A DNA stretch of 64,000 bases from an uncultured Pelagibacteraceae bacterium. Lineage in GTDB: Bacteria; Pseudomonadota; Alphaproteobacteria; Pelagibacterales; Pelagibacteraceae. The notes under the pieces are model-generated. The model saw only the letters and a list, made by a program, of their open reading frames with translations. It was not told the DNA's origin and searched no databases. Positions 37,751 through 47,473 of this stretch are shown here, piece by piece. Position 1 is the first letter of the stretch, and the number at the start of each line of letters is the position of its first letter. The stretch lies in NCBI GenBank assembly GCA_902554765.1, contig CACDPY010000002.1:1-64000 (forward strand), given 5' to 3'. Position numbers and translations under genes: made by a program.

Positions 37751-40309
37751 ATGAACAGGTATAATTTCAAGATAATTGAAAAAAAATGGCAGGATTATTG
37801 GGATAGAAATAATTTTTTTAAAACGAAAATAGATAAAAATAAAAAAAAATTTTATTGTCTTGAAATGTTTCCTTATCCCTCAGGGAAAATTCACATGGGT
37901 CATGTAAGAAATTACACAATAGGAGATGTTCTTTCTAGGTATAAAAGCTTAAATGGTTTTAATGTTTTGCATCCAATGGGATGGGACTCGTTTGGAATGC
38001 CTGCGGAAAACGCTGCTAGACAAAATAACTTGGATCCAAAGGACTGGACCAATGAAAACATCAAAAATATGAAAGTACAATTAAAAGAGCTTGGACTCTC
38101 AATTGATTGGGATCGAGAAATATCTACATGTTCTCCAGATTATTACAAACATCAACAAGAATTTTTCTTAGACTTGTTCGATAAAGGCTTGGTTTACAGA
38201 AAAGAGAATTACGTTAATTGGGATCCAGTTGATCAAACTGTTTTGGCAAATGAACAAGTAATAAATGGAAAAGGATGGAGATCAGGAGCGGTAGTTGAAA
38301 GAAAAAAACTAAATCAATGGTTTTTTAATATCACAAAATTCTCACATGAACTTTTAAACGATCTAGAAAATCTCAAAAACTGGCCTAATAAAGTAAAAGT
38401 TATGCAAAAAAACTGGATTGGTAAATCTTTTGGATGTGAATTAGATTTTCAAGTTTCTGGTAATCCAAAAATTGATAAAATCAAATGTTTTACCACTAGG
38501 CCAGATACCTTGTTTGGAATGTCATTTATGGCCATTTCAGTTGATCACCCGGTTTCAGAATTTTATAAAAACAATAAAGAATTTGAAAAATTTAAAATCG
38601 AATGTTCAAAAACTGGAACGACAGAGGAATCAATTGCTCAGGCAGAAAAATTGGGATTCAAAACTGATTTAATTGCTACCAATCCATTTGACGAAAAAAT
38701 TAAAGTTCCAGTATATTTTGCTAACTTCGTACTAATGGATTATGGTTTTGGTGCAGTTTTTGGTTGTCCAGCTCATGATCAACGAGATTTAGATTTTGCT
38801 TTAAAATATGATTTAAAGGTTAATCCAGTCGTTAAGCCGAGTAAAGATGATGAAAATTTTAAAATAAATGATGAGGCTTACACTGGTCCAGGAATAATAT
38901 TTAACTCAAAATTTTTAAATGATCTTAAGGTTCCTGAAGAGTCAATTCCAAAAGCAATTGAAATTCTAGAACAAAAAAAAATAGGAGAAAAGAAAATAAA
39001 TTTTAGATTAAAAGATTGGGGTATTTCAAGGCAAAGATATTGGGGATGTCCAATACCAATTGCATATAATGCAAAAAATGAGATTGTAAAAGTACCCAAA
39101 GATAAACTACCAATAAAGTTACCTGAAAAAATAGACCTTAATGTTAATGGTAATCCTCTTGATCACCAGAAAGAATGGAAAAAAATTAAGATCGAAAATG
39201 AAGAGTGTACTTTAGAGACTGATACTTTAGATACTTTTGTTGACTCTTCATGGTATTTTTTAAGATTTTGTTCCCCGACTAATACTAAAAATGGTTTTGA
39301 TATTGATGACATAAAATATTGGATGCCCGTAGATCAATATATAGGTGGTGTAGAACATGCGATTCTACATTTACTGTACTCGAGATTTTTTACAAAAGCA
39401 TTAGCTTACAATAATGATAATTTTACATTATCTGAACCCTTTGAGGGATTATTTACTCAAGGAATGGTATGTCACGAAACTTATAAATTAAATGGTGAAT
39501 GGTTAAGTCCAGATGAGGTTTTATCAGATAATGGCAAAGATTTTTTTTCAAAAAAAAATCCTAAACAAAAAATAAAAGTTGGACCATCAGAATCAATGTC
39601 TAAATCAAAGAAAAATACTATTGATCCTGCTATAATGATTCAAAATTATGGAGCAGATGCTGTAAGATTTTTTATACTTTCAGACAGTCCACCTGAAAAA
39701 GATGTTCAATGGTCAGACCAAGGAATGCAGGCGGCGCATAAATTTATTCAAAAATTTTGGGTATTACATTGCGAAATAAAAAATAATTTTTTTCATACTG
39801 AAACAACTAAAAAAATGGTTGAAGAAAAAAACTTTGATATCGATGTTTTCACAAATCAGATATTACATAAAATAACACAAAATTTAGAAAACTTTCATTA
39901 CAATGTCATCATAGCTAATTTGCATGAGATTTATAATTTTTTTAGTAAAGTTATATTTAATAAAAATTTAAATATAAAAAGTTTAAATACGAATTATCTT
40001 AAAATTTTAAAAATCATAAGCCCAATTTTACCTCATCTTTCTTCTGAATGTATGGAGGATTTAGGTCAACCTTCAAAATTTAACTGGCCCACAATTGAAG
40101 AAAAATATTTGAGCAATGATGTTGTAAAAATCGTTATACAATTTAATGGTAAAAAAAGGGGCATTATTGAATGTCAAAAGGATATTAATGAAAAAGATAT
40201 AATAGATTTAGTCAAAAATACAACCGATCTTAAAAAATATTTTTTAAATTCTGAGATTATGAAAAATATCTATGTTAAAAATAAAATTATTAATTTTATT
40301 TTAAAATGA
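37751..40309 (+). CDS. leuS: leucyl-tRNA synthetase
   Basis: LeuS charges tRNA-Leu. The 852-residue class I enzyme has the HIGH region [19 protein letters not shown] (about 38-56), the CP1 editing domain with [13 protein letters not shown], a tryptophan-rich [10 protein letters not shown] segment, the KMSKS loop [13 protein letters not shown] (about 614-626) and the C-terminal anticodon-binding domain. Length is normal. Its stop overlaps the lptE start by 4 bp, giving a DUF3576-leuS-lptE-holA operon. Confidence 0.97.
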   Translation: MNRYNFKIIEKKWQDYWDRNNFFKTKIDKNKKKFYCLEMFPYPSGKIHMGHVRNYTIGDVLSRYKSLNGFNVLHPMGWDSFGMPAENAARQNNLDPKDWTNENIKNMKVQLKELGLSIDWDREISTCSPDYYKHQQEFFLDLFDKGLVYRKENYVNWDPVDQTVLANEQVINGKGWRSGAVVERKKLNQWFFNITKFSHELLNDLENLKNWPNKVKVMQKNWIGKSFGCELDFQVSGNPKIDKIKCFTTRPDTLFGMSFMAISVDHPVSEFYKNNKEFEKFKIECSKTGTTEESIAQAEKLGFKTDLIATNPFDEKIKVPVYFANFVLMDYGFGAVFGCPAHDQRDLDFALKYDLKVNPVVKPSKDDENFKINDEAYTGPGIIFNSKFLNDLKVPEESIPKAIEILEQKKIGEKKINFRLKDWGISRQRYWGCPIPIAYNAKNEIVKVPKDKLPIKLPEKIDLNVNGNPLDHQKEWKKIKIENEECTLETDTLDTFVDSSWYFLRFCSPTNTKNGFDIDDIKYWMPVDQYIGGVEHAILHLLYSRFFTKALAYNNDNFTLSEPFEGLFTQGMVCHETYKLNGEWLSPDEVLSDNGKDFFSKKNPKQKIKVGPSESMSKSKKNTIDPAIMIQNYGADAVRFFILSDSPPEKDVQWSDQGMQAAHKFIQKFWVLHCEIKNNFFHTETTKKMVEEKNFDIDVFTNQILHKITQNLENFHYNVIIANLHEIYNFFSKVIFNKNLNIKSLNTNYLKILKIISPILPHLSSECMEDLGQPSKFNWPTIEEKYLSNDVVKIVIQFNGKKRGIIECQKDINEKDIIDLVKNTTDLKKYFLNSEIMKNIYVKNKIINFILK

Positions 40310-40761
40310 AAAAAATTTGTCTTTTAATATTAGTTTTATTTTTAACAGGGTGTTCAGGATATAAACCTGTATTTTCAACTAAAGATGTTAACTTTTTTAT
40401 AGACCAAATAATAATTACAGATAATGATAAGATTTCGTATAAAATTAAAAAAAGATTGAAACCTTATTCTTCTGAAAATATTAATAAAATTAAGATCAAT
40501 TTAAATATTAATTCCTCAAAAGAAGTTAAAATTATCTCAAAAGACAATAAAGGTGATGCTTTAATGTTTAACCTAATTATTAGTTCAAGTATTGAAATTT
40601 CATCAAACAATATCGTTGAAAAGAAATATAAATTTAATGAAAAATTTACATTTAAAAATCAACCAAATAAATTTGAATTAGATCAATACAAACGATCTTT
40701 AGAGGATGAATTAATAGATAAAATTTTTGAAAAACTAATATTGAATTTAAGAACTTATTAA
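40306..40761 (+). CDS. lptE: LPS-assembly lipoprotein LptE
   Basis: The 151-residue protein has a lipoprotein signal peptide with lipobox [11 protein letters not shown] (Cys16); the CGYxPL-like start of the mature chain is characteristic of LptE. LptE plugs LptD in the outer-membrane LPS translocon. The leuS-lptE-holA order is conserved in proteobacteria, which supports the call despite weak sequence conservation. Confidence 0.82.
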   Translation: MKKICLLILVLFLTGCSGYKPVFSTKDVNFFIDQIIITDNDKISYKIKKRLKPYSSENINKIKINLNINSSKEVKIISKDNKGDALMFNLIISSSIEISSNNIVEKKYKFNEKFTFKNQPNKFELDQYKRSLEDELIDKIFEKLILNLRTY

Positions 40762-41754
40762 ATGATTATAAAAAGCTTTGAATTAAATAGAACTAGCCTT
40801 GAAAAATATAATTTTTTTTTATTTTATGGGGAGAACAATGGTTATAAAGAAGAAATTATTCAAAAAATAGTTCAAAAGATAAAGATTGAAAAGATAACTT
40901 ATTTTGAAAATGAAATTTTACCTAGTAGTGAAGTATTTTTTAATTCTTTAACTTCAAAATCATTTTTTGAAACAGAAAAATTAATTGTAGTGAATAAGGT
41001 AACCGATAAATTTAAAAACATAATAGATGAAATTTTAGAAAAAAATATCAAGGACATAACAATAATTCTCGATGCGGATGAATTAAGTAAAAAATCAAAA
41101 TTGAGAAATTTTTTTGAGAAAGAAAAAAGCCTGGTGTGTACTCCATTTTATCAAGACAATTACCAAACCTTAGCAAGGTTAGCCTCTGATTTTTTTCAAA
41201 AGAAACAAGTATCTGTATCAAGAGAAATCATAAATTTAATTGTTGAAAGATCAAATGGGAGTAGGCAGCATTTAAATAACGAAATTTTCAAAATTGATAA
41301 TTATTTATTAGATAAAAAAAAAATCACATTGGATGTTGTTCAAAAATTAACTAATTTGAGTGAAAATTATAATGTCACAGAATTGGTAGACAATTGCCTA
41401 GCAAAAAATAAAAATAAAATAAATAAGATAATGAATGAAAACAATTTTTCTAATGATGAAACAATAATGATTATAAGAACTTTTTTATCTAAAACTAAAA
41501 GACTTTATTTAATTAAAAAAGAATTAGAAAAAGGCATTAATTTAGAAAATGTAATTATAAATTTTAAACCTCCAATTTTTTGGAAAGATAAAGAATTAGT
41601 TAAACAACAAGTAAAATTATGGTCATATGAAAATATTCAAAATTTAATAACAGAAATTTCAGATACAGAATTTAATATAAAAAAAAATATTGCCAATTCA
41701 CTAAATATTCTACAAGATTTTATTTATACACAATCCGAAATTGTTAGTAATTAG
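40762..41754 (+). CDS. holA: DNA polymerase III delta subunit
   Basis: HolA is the clamp-loader subunit that opens the beta clamp. The 330-residue protein shows the divergent AAA+ N-terminus (LFYGENNGYKEEII), LIVVNKVTDKF, and a three-domain layout with LVERSNGSRQHLNNEIFKID. It starts directly after the lptE stop. Its 3' end overlaps the convergent parB by 11 bp, marking the junction with the origin-proximal minus-strand block. Confidence 0.88.
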   Translation: MIIKSFELNRTSLEKYNFFLFYGENNGYKEEIIQKIVQKIKIEKITYFENEILPSSEVFFNSLTSKSFFETEKLIVVNKVTDKFKNIIDEILEKNIKDITIILDADELSKKSKLRNFFEKEKSLVCTPFYQDNYQTLARLASDFFQKKQVSVSREIINLIVERSNGSRQHLNNEIFKIDNYLLDKKKITLDVVQKLTNLSENYNVTELVDNCLAKNKNKINKIMNENNFSNDETIMIIRTFLSKTKRLYLIKKELEKGINLENVIINFKPPIFWKDKELVKQQVKLWSYENIQNLITEISDTEFNIKKNIANSLNILQDFIYTQSEIVSN

Positions 41755-42589
41755 CTTTAATAATATCAATTATTTTATTTAACTGATCGACGTCGTGGTA
41801 TGAGAATGTAATTGTACCTTTATTTTTTTTATTGTTTTTAATAACTACATTTAAACCTATTTTATCAGAAACAGACTGCTCTAAATTTTTAATATTTGGA
41901 TCTTTTGATAATTTTATTCTTTTAGGATTTTTTTTAAAAATTTTTACAAAACTCTCTGATTGTCTTACAGATAATTTTTTTTCAATAATTTTATTAGCTA
42001 AAAAGGTTGCATTATCTAGGCCAACTAAAATTTTAGCGTGACCAGCAGTAATTTTTCTATCTTCTATTAATTTGATAACATCACTTGGTAAATTAAGTAA
42101 TCTCAATGTATTAGTAATATAGCTTCTACTTTTACCAATAAATTTTGAAACTTTTTCTTGGTCATATGAAAATTCATCAATTAACCTTTTATAACCTTGT
42201 GCTTCCTCCAGTGGATTTAAATCATGTCTTTGAACATTTTCAACAATCGCAAACTCAAGAGATTTCAAATCATCTGCCTCAGTAACAACTACTGGAATAT
42301 CGTGAAGACCAGCTTTTCTTGCTGCAAGCCATCTTCTTTCTCCAGCTATAATTTCATATTTAGCAGTCTCTGCATTTGAATGCCTAACTATAATTGGCTG
42401 AATTACTCCTCTTTCTTTGATTGAATTAGTTAAATCCTTAAGATTTTCTTCTTCAAAATTTTTTCTTGGTTGGTATTTGTTTGGAATAATATCACTCAAA
42501 GATAATTTATTCGTTTTATTTTCTATTCTTGTTTCCCCAATTAGCGAAGAAAGACCTCTTCCTAATCCTTTCTTAATTTTTGAATTCAT
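41744..42589 (-). CDS. parB: chromosome-partitioning protein ParB
   Basis: ParB binds parS and spreads as a CTP-dependent clamp to segregate origins. The 281-residue protein begins KKGLGRGLSSLIGE, has the nuclease-like/CTP-binding domain with IIVRHSNAETAKYEIIAGER and the GERRWLAARKAG box, a helix-turn-helix (KVSKFIGKSRSYITNTLRLL) and a C-terminal dimer domain. It shares one base with the parA stop. A parS site lies about 1.4 kb upstream inside rsmG. Confidence 0.96.
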   Translation of the reverse strand: MNSKIKKGLGRGLSSLIGETRIENKTNKLSLSDIIPNKYQPRKNFEEENLKDLTNSIKERGVIQPIIVRHSNAETAKYEIIAGERRWLAARKAGLHDIPVVVTEADDLKSLEFAIVENVQRHDLNPLEEAQGYKRLIDEFSYDQEKVSKFIGKSRSYITNTLRLLNLPSDVIKLIEDRKITAGHAKILVGLDNATFLANKIIEKKLSVRQSESFVKIFKKNPKRIKLSKDPNIKNLEQSVSDKIGLNVVIKNNKKNKGTITFSYHDVDQLNKIIDIIKANY

Positions 42590-43383
42590 TATGCGGCGCT
42601 TCCTACTTTGCTTTCTTGGTTTATAAATTCATCTGTAAAATTATAATAAGATCTACTACCCGGGCAACTTTTATCATATACTAAAACTGGTACACCATGT
42701 GAAGGGGCTTCGGACAATCTTACATTACGTGGAATTACAGTTTGGTATACTTTTTCTTTAAAATAATCTCTAGCTTCTTGCTCTACTTGTGACGATAACT
42801 TATTTCTTCTGTCATACATTGTTAAAAGAATGCCTTGTATCTCTAATTCAGGATTTAGACTCACTTTTACTCTTTCGATAGTTTTCATCAATTGGGTTAG
42901 ACCCTCTAAAGCAAAAAATTCAGTTTGTAGAGGTACTAGTAAAGAATTAGATGATACTAAAGCCATGACGGTCAATAAACTTAGCGATGGTGGACAATCA
43001 ATTAGGATATAATCATAAAATGCTCCAGAATCATTCAAATAAGCGGTTAATTTACCCTTTAGTATAAAGGCTCTATCGTTATCACCAGCTGTTTCAACTT
43101 CTAACCCAGATAAATCAACGTTAGAAGTTATTAAATCTAAATTTTCAAACTTTGTTTTCTTAATCACGTTTGAAATCGACATTGTTCCGTTTAAAATTCC
43201 GTATATAGTTTGATCTGATTGTTCTACATTAGATAATCCTAGTCCTGTGGTAGCATTACCTTGTGGATCTAAATCTATAACTAAAATTTTTTTACCTTGT
43301 TGTGATAAAGCTGATGCTAAATTAATTACCGTTGTTGTTTTGCCAACCCCACCCTTTTGATTTATTATTGAAATAATTTTCAT
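42589..43383 (-). CDS. parA: chromosome-partitioning ATPase ParA
   Basis: The 264-residue Walker-type ATPase has the deviant Walker A KGGVGKTTTVINLA near the N-terminus, LVIDLDPQGNATTGLG and DYILIDCPPSLSLLT. It drives ParB-parS complexes along the nucleoid. It overlaps rsmG by 4 bp in the conserved mnmG-rsmG-parA-parB order found next to many bacterial origins. Confidence 0.96.
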   Translation of the reverse strand: MKIISIINQKGGVGKTTTVINLASALSQQGKKILVIDLDPQGNATTGLGLSNVEQSDQTIYGILNGTMSISNVIKKTKFENLDLITSNVDLSGLEVETAGDNDRAFILKGKLTAYLNDSGAFYDYILIDCPPSLSLLTVMALVSSNSLLVPLQTEFFALEGLTQLMKTIERVKVSLNPELEIQGILLTMYDRRNKLSSQVEQEARDYFKEKVYQTVIPRNVRLSEAPSHGVPVLVYDKSCPGSRSYYNFTDEFINQESKVGSAA

Positions 43384-44027
43384 GAAATTTTTTTATTTAT
43401 TTTTTTAATATTGAGTATAAATGAGTCATCATTGGTTAAACTTTTTTTCTCTTCATAATCCAAATCCCATTCTTTAAGCACATCATTCAGAATTTTTCTT
43501 CCACTTTTACCCATAAAAAAAATTATGTTTTTGTATTTTTTAAAATTTTCATTTACTAAATTAAGAATTATTGGCATTGGTTTAAAAGCTCTAGACATTA
43601 TTGTTCCTGTTTCAATATTTTTAACCCTAAATAGATCTTTGTGAATTATCTCTGTGTTCAAATTTAACTTTTTTGAAACCTCGTTTAAAAAAACACATTT
43701 ATGGTAGCTTTTTTCGTAAAGATTTATTTTCATATTATTTTTTAATTTTTTCATTATAATCGCAACAATCAGCCCAGGCATTCCACCCCCTGTACCTAAA
43801 TCAGAGGTTGTATTACTATTTAAATCAACAAAATCAATAATTTGTGCTGAATCTACTATGTGACGCTCTCTTATTGCATCTTTTTTGTCCTCTTTTTTAC
43901 TAATAATGTTGATTTCTTTATTTTTTTCATTAATCATGGAAATTAAGGTTTCAAAATCAGTACAAGTTTCACGTGAAACATTAAAACTCGAAATTTTAGA
44001 ATAAGAATTTAAAATTACATTTTCCAT
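43380..44027 (-). CDS. rsmG: 16S rRNA (guanine527-N7)-methyltransferase RsmG
   Basis: RsmG (GidB) methylates G527 in the 530 loop of 16S rRNA. The 215-residue product has the SAM-binding motif TSDLGTGGGMPGLIVAI (about 72-88) and the RERHIVDSAQIIDF lead-in. Near residue 18 it reads NVSRETC; VSRET is encoded by the parS sequence, as in several other bacteria. It overlaps parA by 4 bp and shares one base with mnmG. Confidence 0.93.
   Translation of the reverse strand: MENVILNSYSKISSFNVSRETCTDFETLISMINEKNKEINIISKKEDKKDAIRERHIVDSAQIIDFVDLNSNTTSDLGTGGGMPGLIVAIIMKKLKNNMKINLYEKSYHKCVFLNEVSKKLNLNTEIIHKDLFRVKNIETGTIMSRAFKPMPIILNLVNENFKKYKNIIFFMGKSGRKILNDVLKEWDLDYEEKKSLTNDDSFILNIKKINKKIS
43965..43980. 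other. parS centromere-like site inside rsmG
   Basis: The sequence AGTTTCACGTGAAACA matches the 16-bp parS consensus TGTTTCACGTGAAACA at 15 of 16 positions; the inner 14 bases are a perfect palindrome. It is inside the rsmG coding region, about 0.6 kb upstream of parA and about 9 kb from the candidate oriC. I saw no second copy while reading. Confidence 0.92.
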
Positions 44028-45898
44028 TAAGCTATATGCTTAATAGACTTTCTTTTAACGTGTGACAACAAAATATATACAGCAGCAGGCGTAATTCCAT
44101 CAATCCTCAGTGCTTGACCCATCGTTTTAGGCCTTATTTCCTTAAATTTAGCTTTAACCTCATTAGATAGGCCTGAAAATTGATCATAGTCAATATTATC
44201 TGGAATTATTAAATTTTCATCTCTTTTAAAAGCCAAAATATCAGCTTTTTGCTTTTTCAAATATCCTCTATAATGAGAATTGATTTCAATCTGTTCATCA
44301 ATCTCAACACCATAATCCTCGATTTCAGGCCAAATATCTCTAATTTTATTCATATTTACATTTTTTTGAGTTAAAATTTCTTCAGCAGATCTGAAAACTC
44401 CATCTTTTGCTATTTTAACACCAAATTTATCAGCCTTAGAAGGAGAGATGTTTAAATTTGACATCTGAAAAGATATTTTACCCAATTTTTTAAATTTTTC
44501 CTCAAAGATCGCTTTTCTCAGTTCAGATATTAATCCAATATTTATACCTTTATGAGTAAGCCTCAAGTCGGCGTTATCAGATCTAAGGCTTAGTCTATAT
44601 TCAGCTCTAGATGTAAACATCCTATAAGGCTCAGCAACCCCTTTGGTTACTAAATCATCTATCATTACTCCAATATAAGCATCTGATCTATCAAGAATAA
44701 AAGGCTCCATTTTTTTGAGTGAAAGTGCAGCATTAATCCCTGCAATAAGACCTTGGGCTGCAGCCTCTTCGTATCCTGTAGTTCCATTTATTTGACCTGC
44801 AAGATAAAGATTCTTAATTTTTTTCGTCTCTAATGTTAAAAAAAGCTCTCGAGGATCAATATAGTCGTATTCAATAGCATATCCAGGTCTAATAATCATA
44901 ACATTTTCTAAACCATTGATATTATTAAGTATTTCTTGTTGAACAACCTCAGGTAGAGATGTAGATATACCATTTGGATAAATTGTATGATCATTTAGAC
45001 CTTCTGGCTCTAAAAATATCTGATGTCTAGTCTTATCGGCAAATTTTACTATCTTATCCTCTATTGAGGGACAATATCTTGGACCAACACCCTGTATGCT
45101 ACCGGAGTACATTGCACTTTTAGATAAATTCTTTTCAATAATCTTGTGAACCTTTTCATTAGTGTAAGTCATTGAACAGGACACTTGTTTGTTTTGATTT
45201 TTTTTTGTTAAAAAAGAAAAAAAATAAGGATCATCATCTGCAAACTGTTTTTCCAATTTTTCAAAATTAATAGATCTAGAGTCTAACCTTGGGGGTGTCC
45301 CTGTTTTTAATCTGCCTATTTTAAAATTATACTTCTCTAACTGTTCACTTAATCCGGTGCTTGGCTTTTCATTAAACCTACCAGCTGGGGTCCTTTCATC
45401 ACCAATATGTATCAAGCCGTTTAAAAAAGTGCCAGTTGTAAGTATTAACTTGTTACAACTTACTTTATTACCTTTTAATGTTAAAAAACCACTTATTTCA
45501 TTATTATTAAAAATAAACTTTATTACTGGATCAGAAAAAATACTTAAATTACAATAGTTTACAAGTTTTTCTTGCATAAATTTACGATATAACGATCTGT
45601 CGGATTGAGTCCTTGGTCCTCTTACTGCAGGCCCTCTACTTCTATTTAGCAATCTGAACTGTATTCCAGACTTGTCAGCTACCTCACCCATAACTCCATC
45701 TAAAGCGTCGATTTCTCTCACTAGATGACCTTTTCCTAAGCCTCCAATAGCTGGGTTGCATGACATTTCTCCTATGGTATTTTTATTATGAGTGAATAAT
45801 GCAGTATTAATTCCAAGTCGAGAGGATGCTGCTGCTGCTTCACAACCTGCATGACCACCACCGATTACAACTACATCAAAGTATAGATCTTTTTTCAT
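44027..45898 (-). CDS. mnmG: tRNA uridine-5-carboxymethylaminomethyl modification enzyme MnmG (GidA)
   Basis: MnmG, with MnmE, builds the cmnm5 group on wobble U34 of several tRNAs. The 623-residue FAD protein has the N-terminal dinucleotide fold [16 protein letters not shown], the [20 protein letters not shown] segment, LKTGTPPRL and a C-terminal helical tRNA/MnmE-binding domain. It is the first gene of mnmG-rsmG-parA-parB; mnmE lies upstream across a 116-bp spacer carrying a pair of palindromes. Confidence 0.97.
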   Translation of the reverse strand: MKKDLYFDVVVIGGGHAGCEAAAASSRLGINTALFTHNKNTIGEMSCNPAIGGLGKGHLVREIDALDGVMGEVADKSGIQFRLLNRSRGPAVRGPRTQSDRSLYRKFMQEKLVNYCNLSIFSDPVIKFIFNNNEISGFLTLKGNKVSCNKLILTTGTFLNGLIHIGDERTPAGRFNEKPSTGLSEQLEKYNFKIGRLKTGTPPRLDSRSINFEKLEKQFADDDPYFFSFLTKKNQNKQVSCSMTYTNEKVHKIIEKNLSKSAMYSGSIQGVGPRYCPSIEDKIVKFADKTRHQIFLEPEGLNDHTIYPNGISTSLPEVVQQEILNNINGLENVMIIRPGYAIEYDYIDPRELFLTLETKKIKNLYLAGQINGTTGYEEAAAQGLIAGINAALSLKKMEPFILDRSDAYIGVMIDDLVTKGVAEPYRMFTSRAEYRLSLRSDNADLRLTHKGINIGLISELRKAIFEEKFKKLGKISFQMSNLNISPSKADKFGVKIAKDGVFRSAEEILTQKNVNMNKIRDIWPEIEDYGVEIDEQIEINSHYRGYLKKQKADILAFKRDENLIIPDNIDYDQFSGLSNEVKAKFKEIRPKTMGQALRIDGITPAAVYILLSHVKRKSIKHIA

Positions 45899-45966
45899 GA
45901 TCTAAATTTATATTCGATTAAAATATTTACAAGATTTGAGTTTTTTTTCTTTAATAAGCCACGTTT

Positions 45967-46013
45967 ATCAATGAAAATTGACAAAAAACAACTATAAATC
46001 AAGGAAAATTGAT
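45967..46013. repeat. Two tandem palindromic boxes upstream of mnmG
   Basis: ATCAATGAAAATTGAC (45967-45982) and ATCAAGGAAAATTGAT (45998-46013) are two copies of a box with the dyad ATCAA-n6-TTGAT; the second is a perfect dyad. Starts are 31 bp apart, close to three helical turns, so both would lie on the same face of the DNA. They lie in the mnmE-mnmG spacer, the second copy one base beyond the mnmE stop. This looks like a pair of operators for an unidentified regulator of mnmG-rsmG-parA-parB. Confidence 0.55.
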
Positions 46014-46014
46014 A

Positions 46015-47346
46015 TTATTTTCCAATACAAAAATCGTTGAAAATACTACCTAATATCTCCTCTACGTCAACTTTTCCGACTATCATGCCTAATTGTCTAA
46101 TCGCCATCCTTAAATCTTCTGCTGCCTTATCAAAATCTTTTTTATCATTTTTTTCTAAAAAAATTTTAAGATGATCTACACATTGTACTAGGTGTTGCCT
46201 ATGTCTCTCTCTAGTAATTAAAATGTCTTCTTCAGAAATAAATTTATTTTTTAAGTTATTTTTAATTTTTGTAATTAATTTATCGATATTAAAATTATCT
46301 TTTAATGAAATTATAACATGGTTAAGTTTAGTGATTTCTGGGTCTAAATTTTCTTTTAAAAGATCTGATTTATTTATAACTAATATCGCATCATTTTTAA
46401 GTAAATCATTTAAAAAGCCGCTTAAATCAATACTTTTAGCATCTACTACGACAAGCTTTAAATCGGCATTTTCAGCTTTATTAAGAGATAATTTAATTCC
46501 TTTTTTTTCAATATCATCTTTTGAATCTCTTATTCCAGCTGTATCCGAAATAATAACAGGATAACCATCTAAATTTAAATGAGTTTCAATAACATCTCTT
46601 GTAGTGCCGGCAATCTCAGAAACAATGGCAACTTCTCTTTTTGATAAGTTATTTAGTAGACTTGATTTACCAGCATTAGTAGGTCCTACAATTGCAATTT
46701 TAAAACCCTCACGTATTATTTCTCCAATTTTTTGATCATTTAAAATTTTATTAATTTCATTTAAAACATCTGAAGAATCTTTTTTAATTTTTTTTATATT
46801 TTCATCTGGAAGATCTTCTTCAGGAAAATCTATTTTAGCTTCAACAAATGATAAAAGTTTCAATAATTTTTTTCTAAGTTCGTTAAATTTCTCTGAAGAG
46901 TTCCCTTTCATTATTTTTATAGCTTGTAATCTTTGAACTTCGGTTTCAGCTGAAATCAAATCAGCTATGCTCTCTGCTTTTAACAAATTGATCTTACCAT
47001 TCTGGAAAGCAAGCTTGGTAAATTCTCCAGGTTCTGCCAATCGACAATTTTTGACTTTTGCAATCTCATTTTGGATAGCTAAAACCACAGCTTTACCACC
47101 ATGCACATGAATTTCAGCCATATCCTCACCTGTGTAGCTATTTGGCCCAGGAAACCATATAATTAACCCCTCATCTATCAGCTCAAAACTATTGATATAC
47201 TTTATTTTTCTTAGAGTTGCTAGGCGCGGTGGGGGTATTTCCTTGGAAGTCAACGATTTTATAACTAAAGATGCCTCATCACCGGAAATTCGAATTATTG
47301 CAACACCAGATGTTCCAGGACCAGTTGATAGAGCAAAAATTGTCAT
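46015..47346 (-). CDS. mnmE: tRNA modification GTPase MnmE (TrmE)
   Basis: The 443-residue protein has the formyl-THF-binding N-terminal domain (about 1-115), a helical domain, an inserted G domain with GPTNAGKSSLLNNLS (P-loop), AGTTRDVIE and DTAGI, NKSD, and the C-terminal CxGK motif (FCIGK) required for activity. It partners MnmG. Its start is divergent from the TPR-sulfotransferase gene across 127 bp. Confidence 0.96.
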   Translation of the reverse strand: MTIFALSTGPGTSGVAIIRISGDEASLVIKSLTSKEIPPPRLATLRKIKYINSFELIDEGLIIWFPGPNSYTGEDMAEIHVHGGKAVVLAIQNEIAKVKNCRLAEPGEFTKLAFQNGKINLLKAESIADLISAETEVQRLQAIKIMKGNSSEKFNELRKKLLKLLSFVEAKIDFPEEDLPDENIKKIKKDSSDVLNEINKILNDQKIGEIIREGFKIAIVGPTNAGKSSLLNNLSKREVAIVSEIAGTTRDVIETHLNLDGYPVIISDTAGIRDSKDDIEKKGIKLSLNKAENADLKLVVVDAKSIDLSGFLNDLLKNDAILVINKSDLLKENLDPEITKLNHVIISLKDNFNIDKLITKIKNNLKNKFISEEDILITRERHRQHLVQCVDHLKIFLEKNDKKDFDKAAEDLRMAIRQLGMIVGKVDVEEILGSIFNDFCIGK

Positions 47347-47473
47347 TAAATCACCTAAATTTCAGATTTTAAATACTATAATAGTTTTTAATTTATGGCT
47401 AATCTTAATCTTTTTTAACTAATAAAAAAACAGATTAAAATCTTATAGATTAATATATTAGAATACTTAATTC

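Noticed and set aside
45899-46014. mnmG upstream region as the replication origin (E. coli-like gidA position)
   Set aside because: No DnaA-box matches were seen, the gap is only 116 bp, and genes on both sides run the same way. The hemE-ppsR gap fits much better.
47405-47438. AT-rich imperfect hairpin upstream of the TPR-sulfotransferase as a terminator
   Set aside because: The stem is almost only A-T pairs with a bulge and no clear T-tract on the relevant strand; probably composition.
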